Under the pieces are notes generated by a model, which had not been told where the DNA came from, searched no databases, and saw only the letters and a program-made list of their open reading frames with translations. A stretch of 7,587 nt of DNA from an uncultured Clostridia bacterium. GTDB taxonomy: Bacteria; Bacillota; Clostridia; Christensenellales; Aristaeellaceae. The translations under genes and the position numbers were made by a program. The DNA lies in contig CAMJXZ010000155.1 of the NCBI GenBank assembly GCA_946409855.1, positions 1-7,587 on the forward strand, in the 5' to 3' direction. Below, piece by piece: positions 1 through 4,677 of the stretch (position 1 is the first letter of the stretch; each line of letters starts with the position of its first letter).

Positions 1-1648
1 CCTCCCAGCCCGCGCCGATGGCATAACCGGGAGCCGGTTCCACGCCGATCAGGCTGTCCACGGAGCGCAGCAGGGATTCGCAGTTGTAATAATTCTTGGT
101 GAAGGTAATGATTTCGCCGTCCACTTCCTTGTCCTCGGTCTGGTCGAACAGGCGGGAGTAATACACGGTGTCGCCTTCCAGATGCACGTTGCATTCCTCG
201 TCGCAGTTGAAGGCAACAGCGTCGGCTTCCTTCAAAACCCTGATGCCCTTTCCGTTTTCATCCTCGCCGTAGAAGAACACGCTTCCATCCGCGTCGGTGG
301 CGGTCAGGGTATAGGTGGCGTCCATGTACACCTGATGGGAATCGGTCAGGTTGTTAAGGCCAAAGAACGTCCAGGCCTGGGTGCCGCTGGGGCCGCCGCT
401 CATCACGTTGTAAATGTACACGCTGCCGATGGCATAGTCATGGCTGAAGGAGGCGGCAGGCTTGTACATGAGCTCGTTCCAGCCTGCGTTTTCGGTGCTC
501 ACCGTCACCCGCATGGTGGTATACACGGGAGCATAGGCCCAGTAAATGTAGTTCAGGGTGACTTTGGTTTCATTGGCGGAAGCGGTCACCGCGAAGTCCT
601 TGCCGGGTTCCAGGACCAGTTCGTCGCTGTAAGCGCTGATCAGGGTCACGGTCACGTCGTTTTCCGTCAGCTTGCCGGCGTCAAAAGCGATGGGCCAGGT
701 TGCGGTGACGGTATCCGGGTACACGTCGCAGATCACGGGGATCTCGGCATCCGAGGTCCAGGCGGGCTCGCTGCCCAGGATCAGGCTGCCGCCTTCGGTG
801 AGGAAAGTGCGGCCAAAGGAATAGAAATCGGTGCGCACGATGGCTTCGCTCAGGGGCAGGCCGTTGTATTTGAGGCCGGCAATGCCGATGCGGAAATCAT
901 AGTGGCCGTTGCCGTCGCCGCCTTGGGGAGAGAAGCTGCCGCCGATATTACCCATGGTGTAATCGGCTTTGCCATCCGTCCAGGTATCCGACAGGGTGCC
1001 TTCTTCAAACTTCACTTCGTACAGCTTATAGCCGTCGCCGGGGAGCAGGGCGATGGAGGCAGCGGACGAATCGATCTTGCTGTCGTCGATGCCGTCCAGG
1101 GACAGGACGACCTGCACGGTGCCATTGGTGATCTCCATTTCACGACCCGCATTGGCGGTCAGTTTGCCTTCCACGGACACAGCGGGGAAGATGACTTTGC
1201 CGGCCGGTTCCTTGCTGTTCTGATACTGACCATGGTTGCCGCTGCATACCCAAATGGTGGATTTGCCGGTGGGCAGCACATACAGGTCATAGCTGCCATT
1301 GGCGGTAAAGCCGCTGATTTTTTCCGCGTCAATGGTGATTTCCAGGGCCACGGCCACCTCGTTTTCTTCATCCTTCGCCTGCCCGTACACCAGCTTTGCG
1401 GAAGCGATCCCCTCGGTGTCGGCAAAGGCGGGAGAACCGTCTTCTTTGACCAGCCAGGCGGTCACGTCGGTATTGTCGCTAATGTTCCACATCCAGCCTT
1501 CTTTGGCGTCCAGCGTCAGCACCACCGGCTCCGCGGCGCTGATCTCAATGGGCGCATGCACCGTGTAGTACTGGTTTTCCGCCAGCGCCGCGCCGCACAG
1601 CAGGCACACAAGCGCCGCGATCAGGATGATCCATTTTACCTGTTTCAT
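1..1648 (-). CDS. Exported protein of unknown function, N-terminal part (runs off left edge)
   Basis: Reading from the ATG at 1648 to the left edge, the frame is open for 549 codons with no stop, so the C-terminus is missing. Residues 1-23 form a classic Sec signal peptide: Lys at 2 and 5, a hydrophobic core from about residue 6 to 18, and an ALA cleavage site before Glu24. No lipobox cysteine is suitably placed, so a type I signal peptidase substrate is likely. The mature part is acidic, rich in Gly, Asp, Thr and aromatic residues, with alternating beta-strand patterns, as in beta-sandwich surface or carbohydrate-binding proteins. I recognise no specific domain and no catalytic motif. The start is supported by a GGAGGA ribosome binding site 6 nt upstream and a promoter at 1750-1779. 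It is transcribed divergently from the DUF554-tannase operon. The gene call is secure; the function is unknown. Confidence 0.85.
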   Translation of the reverse strand, partial: MKQVKWIILIAALVCLLCGAALAENQYYTVHAPIEISAAEPVVLTLDAKEGWMWNISDNTDVTAWLVKEDGSPAFADTEGIASAKLVYGQAKDEENEVAVALEITIDAEKISGFTANGSYDLYVLPTGKSTIWVCSGNHGQYQNSKEPAGKVIFPAVSVEGKLTANAGREMEITNGTVQVVLSLDGIDDSKIDSSAASIALLPGDGYKLYEVKFEEGTLSDTWTDGKADYTMGNIGGSFSPQGGDGNGHYDFRIGIAGLKYNGLPLSEAIVRTDFYSFGRTFLTEGGSLILGSEPAWTSDAEIPVICDVYPDTVTATWPIAFDAGKLTENDVTVTLISAYSDELVLEPGKDFAVTASANETKVTLNYIYWAYAPVYTTMRVTVSTENAGWNELMYKPAASFSHDYAIGSVYIYNVMSGGPSGTQAWTFFGLNNLTDSHQVYMDATYTLTATDADGSVFFYGEDENGKGIRVLKEADAVAFNCDEECNVHLEGDTVYYSRLFDQTEDKEVDGEIITFTKNYYNCESLLRSVDSLIGVEPAPGYAIGAGWE

Positions 1649-1654
1649 GAGAAA

Positions 1655-1660
1655 TCCTCC
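1655..1660 (-). promoter_or_regulatory. Ribosome binding site of the exported protein gene
   Basis: On the minus strand the sequence GGAGGA, preceded by a run of A, sits 6 nt before the ATG at 1648. It is a near-perfect anti-Shine-Dalgarno match and fixes that start codon. Confidence 0.85.
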
Positions 1661-1749
1661 TTTTTTGGCTTTCGCCTGTTTTTGACGGGCCTCGTTGGAT
1701 ATTCCTTCGCTTTCACGCGGTGCTCTCACCAGCCCCATCTGCTGCCCGC

Positions 1750-1779
1750 ATTATATCGTCCGGAAAAGAATGCGAGCAA
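1750..1779 (-). promoter_or_regulatory. Probable sigma-A promoter of the exported protein gene
   Basis: On the minus strand a perfect TATAAT -10 box (1750-1755) lies 18 bp from a weak -35 candidate TTGCTC (1774-1779, only the TTG matches consensus). It would give a leader of about 95 nt before the ATG at 1648. The -10 is convincing; the weak -35 suggests either modest strength or dependence on an activator, which is inference. Confidence 0.5.
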
Positions 1780-1834
1780 ACCGTTTTTTGAAGCCATTGT
1801 TGCGCTTTTCGAGACAATATTTACTGAATCCGGT

Positions 1835-1864
1835 TTGAATCTTTCGGAGATAACGCAGTATAAT
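1835..1864 (+). promoter_or_regulatory. Sigma-A promoter of the DUF554-tannase operon
   Basis: A TTGAAT -35 box (1835-1840) is followed after 18 bp by a perfect TATAAT -10 box (1859-1864). Transcription would start near 1871, giving a leader of about 40 nt before the DUF554 ATG at 1911. No other good promoter is visible before the tannase gene, so this one probably serves both genes. Confidence 0.75.
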
Positions 1865-1910
1865 GATCCTGATGAGAAGAGGACAAATCCTTTGATCGGG
1901 GGAGAACATC

Positions 1911-2612
1911 ATGCCTGTCGGAGTGATCTGCAATGTGTTGGCGGTGGCCCTGGGCGGGGTCCTGGGCAGTCTGGGCGGCAAAAGGCTGTCGGAGGAATTC
2001 AAACAGAAGTTGAACCTGATTTTCGGCATCTGCTCCATGGGCATCGGCATTTCCTCCATTGTACTGATGCAGAACATGCCGGCCGTGACTTTGGCACTGA
2101 TCCTGGGCACCGGAATCGGCATCGTGACGCATCTGGGGCAGCACATCGAAAACGGCGGCATGCACCTGGCGAAGCTGATCCCGGGTCAGGGTGATACCGA
2201 TAACGCGCTGCTGGTCACAGCCATCGTATTATTCTGCGCCAGCGGCACGGGCATTTACGGCTCCATCGTGTCCGGCATGAGCGGCGATCACAGCATCCTG
2301 ATCGCCAAATCCATCCTGGATATTTTCACCGCCATGATCTTTGCCTGCTCTCTGGGACCGGTCACCAGCCTGGCGGCGATCCCGCAGGCGGTGATCTTCC
2401 TTGCGCTGTTCTTCTGCGCCAGGCTGATCTTCCCGCTGACCACCCCGGCCATGGTCAACGACTTCAAGGCCTGCGGCGGGCTGATCATGCTGGCCACCGG
2501 CTTCCGCATCGCCAAAGTGAAGGATTTTCCCATCGCCGATATGATCCCCGCCATGATCCTGGTATGGCCCATCAGCTACGTGTGGGCCGCATGGATCGTG
2601 CCGATGCTGTAA
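1911..2612 (+). CDS. DUF554 family integral membrane protein (YdfK/YqgA type)
   Basis: The 233-residue product matches the usual length (about 230) and pattern of the DUF554 family. Family-like segments in order are the Gly-rich N-terminus LGGVLGSLGGKRLSE, the ILGTGIG segment near 64-70, the central block GTGIYGSIVSGMSGDHSIL followed by KSILD at about 112-137, and a C-terminal block from CGGLIML through ATGFRI to DMIPAMIL (188-217). It has seven or eight predicted hydrophobic membrane segments (about 3-20, 36-54, 58-73, 99-119, 129-153, 157-175, 208-230, possibly 185-199). Members are annotated as membrane proteins of unknown function, and a transport role is only a guess. The ATG at 1911 follows GGGGGAGA at a 6-nt spacing. 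An in-frame ATG at 1872 is excluded by a stop at 1893-1895. The tannase gene begins 18 nt after its stop, so the two are likely co-transcribed. Confidence 0.92.
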   Translation: MPVGVICNVLAVALGGVLGSLGGKRLSEEFKQKLNLIFGICSMGIGISSIVLMQNMPAVTLALILGTGIGIVTHLGQHIENGGMHLAKLIPGQGDTDNALLVTAIVLFCASGTGIYGSIVSGMSGDHSILIAKSILDIFTAMIFACSLGPVTSLAAIPQAVIFLALFFCARLIFPLTTPAMVNDFKACGGLIMLATGFRIAKVKDFPIADMIPAMILVWPISYVWAAWIVPML

Positions 2613-2615
2613 TAC

Positions 2616-2622
2616 AAGGAGG
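2616..2622 (+). promoter_or_regulatory. Ribosome binding site of the tannase gene
   Basis: A perfect AAGGAGG lies 8 nt before the ATG at 2631. It favours this start over the second in-frame ATG at 2640, which would be 17 nt away. It sits in the 18-nt gap after the DUF554 stop, typical of operon-internal translation initiation. Confidence 0.85.
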
Positions 2623-2630
2623 AAAGACAG

Positions 2631-4301
2631 ATGTTCCCCATGAATGATGATATCCCGATCACTAACGCCGCCATGGAGCTGTCCGATTGCCGGGACAAGT
2701 GGTTCTTCGATGAACAATACGGCTGCTGGTGCCTGGAGAATGTGCTCTATACAGCCAAGGCCGACATGCCCAAATTCCAGCGTTTGTCCATCTTTGTGCC
2801 CAAGGAATATATGAATTCGGACGGCACGCCCACGGAAGACAGCCGGAAGGTGCCCATCGTATTTGAAAACAACGCCGCCGGATACATGCAGATGCCCCAT
2901 ACCTGGCTGGGCGGGCCCCGCTGCTATGCGGAGCGGTATCTGAATCACGGCCTGATCTATGTCACCTGCGGCTGCCGCGGCCGGGAGAGCCGGAACGCTA
3001 ACGGCGAGCTGGTGGGCAAATCGCCCATCTCCCTGGTGGATCTGAAGACCGCCATCCGTTTTTTGCGGCACAATAAGTCGGCGCTGCCCGGGAACTTTGA
3101 TAAAATCATCTCCGTGGGCTGGAGCGCGGGCGGGGCCATGAGCGCTTTGCTGGGCGTTACCGGCGACAATAAGCGGTACGATCCCTATCTGGAGGCGGCC
3201 GGCGCGTTTATGGGCGAGAGCGACGCGGTGTTCGCCAGCCAGATCTATTGCCCCATCATCGATCTGGAGCACGCGGATCAGGCCTATGAATGGTGCTTTG
3301 GGGCGGATAAAACCAGCGAGGACTGCATGTGCGGTCCCGCCGAAACCATGACGCCCTTCAAGGAAATGCTGTCCAAAAAGCTGGCCGCCCGGTATGTGGG
3401 ATATGTGAACGGGCTGGATTTGAAGCATCCGCAAACCGATGAACCGCTGACCTTGGATCCCGGCGGCCGGAGCGGATCCTTCTATGATTATCTGATGGAC
3501 TGCCTGAATGCGTCCGCCACTGATTTTCTCTCGCGCCTGGAGGCCGGCAGACTGCGGCGGGATTATTCCGCAGCCGATTATCTCTGCGGCCGATATACGT
3601 TTGAAGCGCCTGCACCGCATGGCGGAAACGCGCATCACGCCGGCCCCGGCGTTGCTTTGGAAGAGCGGCCCATGAGCCTGGGCGATATGATGAGCCGTCC
3701 GCCCAGGGGCGTCCCGTATGTGGAGCGAAAACCCGATATGATCCAAAGGCAGGGCGGCGACAAGCGGGCCTGGCTTTCCTGGGACGGGCAAAAAGCCGTT
3801 ATCTCTTCTCTGGATGATTATATATTGAATCACCGCCGACGGATGAAGCCCTGCACGGCCTTTGACGCCCTTAACATGGACAGCGGGGAAAACCATGTGT
3901 TCGGTTCGCCGCAAACGGATTACGCCCATTTCAATCCTGCCGTCGGCGAGGCCATCGAAGCAATGCGCGGGGATTTCCCGGAGGAAGCGGAAAAATACGC
4001 CAAAGCCTTTGATGTTTCGGGCGACGCCGCCCTTTCGGAACGTGTTTTCCTGATCAACCCCATGAACTTTATCGGCACTGACGAGCAAAGCACCCGGGCA
4101 AAGCACTATCGCATCCGCGTGGGCGCCTTCGACGCCGATACCGCCTTTACCGTTTCCATGACCCTGGCCGTCAGGCTGGCAAACGCGGGTTATCCCGTGG
4201 ATTACGCGCTGGTGTGGGATCAGCCTCACAGCGAAGCGGATTATCCGGGAGAAATGCTTTCCTGGATAGACGGGATATGTATCGATCCTCTTCTGAAATA
4301 A
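2631..4301 (+). CDS. Subtype B tannase-family esterase (tannin acyl hydrolase-like)
   Basis: This 556-residue alpha/beta hydrolase aligns from memory with the Lactobacillus plantarum tannase TanLp1 (469 residues) over most of its length. The family hydrolyses galloyl esters and depsides to gallate. The nucleophile motif GWSAGG gives Ser165. Asp501 and His533 (in WDQPHS) complete the triad with the same 32-residue Asp-His spacing as TanLp1 Asp419/His451. The three TanLp1 residues that contact the gallate hydroxyls (Lys343, Glu357, Asp421) correspond to Lys406, Glu420 and Asp503 with identical spacing. Other shared blocks are YCPIIDLEHADQAYEW (206-221) and the C-terminal LSWIDGIC. There is no signal peptide and there are 14 cysteines, so a cytoplasmic location is likely. 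It is longer than TanLp1 mainly because of an extra segment at about 320-395 in the lid region. It follows the DUF554 gene in one operon. The exact ester substrate cannot be read from sequence. Confidence 0.92.
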   Translation: MFPMNDDIPITNAAMELSDCRDKWFFDEQYGCWCLENVLYTAKADMPKFQRLSIFVPKEYMNSDGTPTEDSRKVPIVFENNAAGYMQMPHTWLGGPRCYAERYLNHGLIYVTCGCRGRESRNANGELVGKSPISLVDLKTAIRFLRHNKSALPGNFDKIISVGWSAGGAMSALLGVTGDNKRYDPYLEAAGAFMGESDAVFASQIYCPIIDLEHADQAYEWCFGADKTSEDCMCGPAETMTPFKEMLSKKLAARYVGYVNGLDLKHPQTDEPLTLDPGGRSGSFYDYLMDCLNASATDFLSRLEAGRLRRDYSAADYLCGRYTFEAPAPHGGNAHHAGPGVALEERPMSLGDMMSRPPRGVPYVERKPDMIQRQGGDKRAWLSWDGQKAVISSLDDYILNHRRRMKPCTAFDALNMDSGENHVFGSPQTDYAHFNPAVGEAIEAMRGDFPEEAEKYAKAFDVSGDAALSERVFLINPMNFIGTDEQSTRAKHYRIRVGAFDADTAFTVSMTLAVRLANAGYPVDYALVWDQPHSEADYPGEMLSWIDGICIDPLLK

Positions 4302-4346
4302 TAAAAGGTACTTGTGGATCGCGGCATAAGGACCGGGAAACACGAA

Positions 4347-4380
4347 CTCCCACGGGGCGGTGCCTCGTGGGAGCATTTTT
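4347..4380 (+). terminator. Rho-independent terminator of the DUF554-tannase operon
   Basis: A perfect 8-bp stem, CTCCCACG (4347-4354) with CGTGGGAG (4366-4373), is continued inward by a G-T pair and three more G-C pairs. It is followed after CA by five T (4376-4380). It lies 45 nt after the tannase stop codon. On the minus strand there is no matching U-run, so it is one-directional. Confidence 0.9.
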
Positions 4381-4409
4381 GAATCATTGGTTTTCCGGAG
4401 CCTGATACT

Positions 4410-4440
4410 ATTCTCAAATTGATATTATCAATTTGAGAAT
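4410..4440. repeat. Perfect 31-bp palindrome (15-bp arms, 1-nt centre)
   Basis: The arm 4410-4424 (ATTCTCAAATTGATA) is exactly complementary to 4426-4440, with a single T at 4425 between them. It is very AT-rich in a GC-rich neighbourhood. It could be a dimeric regulator site, a cruciform-forming repeat end or a hairpin in RNA. Its position between converging genes, away from any promoter, argues against an operator. Confidence 0.8.
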
Positions 4441-4517
4441 CCGCGTGCTACGCACGCTTATGCCGCGCAAAGCGCGTCATACCGTCTCATGCGATCCTGA
4501 ACGCGCCTTCGGCGCTA

Positions 4518-4540
4518 TAAAAAGGCATTTAGCCTTTTTA
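4518..4540. terminator. Possible weak bidirectional terminator hairpin
   Basis: The stem TAAAAAGGC (4518-4526) pairs with GCCTTTTTA (4532-4540) around the loop ATTTA. The A-run before and T-run after the GGC/GCC core give a U-tract on either strand, as in bidirectional terminators between convergent genes. The GC part is only 3 bp, so it may be weak. It lies 138 nt beyond the stop codon of the CE1-like esterase gene. Confidence 0.35.
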
Positions 4541-4629
4541 AACAGGATCAGTATGAATAAGCGAGAGGGAAAATGTCACGCAGGAAACGCTCTTCAACAC
4601 ATAATGATCTTCCCGTCTGTTCTTTGCCA

Positions 4630-4663
4630 GGGCCGGCGGGCGCTGCTTCGATCCCGCCGGCCC
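4630..4663 (-). other. GC-rich 11-bp hairpin after the CE1-like esterase gene
   Basis: GGGCCGGCGGG (4630-4640) is perfectly complementary to CCCGCCGGCCC (4653-4663) with a 12-nt loop. It starts 14 nt past the esterase stop codon on the minus strand. No U-run follows it on the minus strand (the sequence continues TGGCAAAGAAC), so it is not a canonical intrinsic terminator. It may be an atypical terminator or a 3'-end-stabilising hairpin. Confidence 0.55.
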
Positions 4664-4677
4664 CAGGTATGAGCTTT

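Larger units (their letters stand above)
1649..1910. other. Divergent intergenic region
   Basis: This 262-bp region separates the exported protein gene (minus) from the DUF554-tannase operon (plus) and holds one promoter for each direction, their -35 ends about 55 bp apart (1779 and 1835). The minus-strand leader contains small tetraloop hairpins, GGTG/CACC at 1719-1730 and GGC/GCC at 1667-1676, that match no riboswitch class I know. Between the promoters I found only a weak 5-bp inverted repeat (ATTGT at 1796-1800, ACAAT at 1814-1818). No clear operator is visible. Confidence 0.6.
4405..4554. repeat. Compact cluster of nested hairpins, possible interspersed repeat or structured RNA
   Basis: Within 150 nt I count seven complementary stems. 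An outer closing stem ATACT/AGTAT (4405-4409 with 4550-4554) directly abuts a perfect 15-bp arm (4410-4424 with 4426-4440) and a 7-bp stem GATCCTG/CAGGATC (4493-4499 with 4543-4549). Between these are GCGTGC-TAC-GCACGC (4443-4457) and CGCGC-AAA-GCGCG (4464-4476), the latter flanked by TATG/CATA (4459-4462, 4478-4481). Inside the 7-bp stem are GCGCC-TTC-GGCGC (4503-4515) and a 9-bp AT-rich hairpin (4518-4540). Together they would fold into a multibranched, cloverleaf-like structure. It begins only 25 nt past the operon terminator. It resembles no tRNA, riboswitch or integron attC that I know. A MITE-like or REP-like element is the likeliest class, by inference. Confidence 0.6.
4302..4677. other. 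Non-coding convergent gap between tannase and CE1-like esterase
   Basis: This 376-bp stretch separates two converging genes. It holds the operon terminator (4347-4380), the hairpin cluster (4405-4554) and a GC-rich 11-bp hairpin (4630-4663). The short open frames crossing it encode Arg/Cys-rich sequence dictated by the hairpins, have no family resemblance and lack convincing ribosome binding sites. I do not call a gene here. About 4555-4629 shows nothing recognisable. Confidence 0.7.

Noticed and set aside
1649..1743. Riboswitch in the leader of the exported protein gene
   Set aside because: Only small tetraloop hairpins of 3-4 bp are present, with no known aptamer core and no terminator or anti-terminator pair.
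182..2194. Long plus-strand open frame opposite the exported protein gene
   Set aside because: It is antisense to a gene with signal peptide, ribosome binding site and promoter, and runs through the divergent promoters and into the DUF554 gene. The translation is Gly/His/Val-rich low-complexity sequence typical of a GC-bias shadow.
2229..4376. Long minus-strand open frame opposite DUF554 and tannase
   Set aside because: The plus strand encodes two recognised families here. The antisense product is Gly/His/Ile-rich, has no family signature, and its start lies within the operon terminator hairpin.
4405..4554. Hairpin cluster as a tRNA, integron attC or CRISPR array
   Set aside because: There is no anticodon or acceptor layout, no attC core-site pairs, and no regularly spaced direct repeats.
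4433..4672. Small 79-residue plus-strand open frame in the convergent gap
   Set aside because: Its sequence is dictated by the hairpin cluster and the GC stem, it begins inside the palindrome, and no ribosome binding site or family resemblance is visible.
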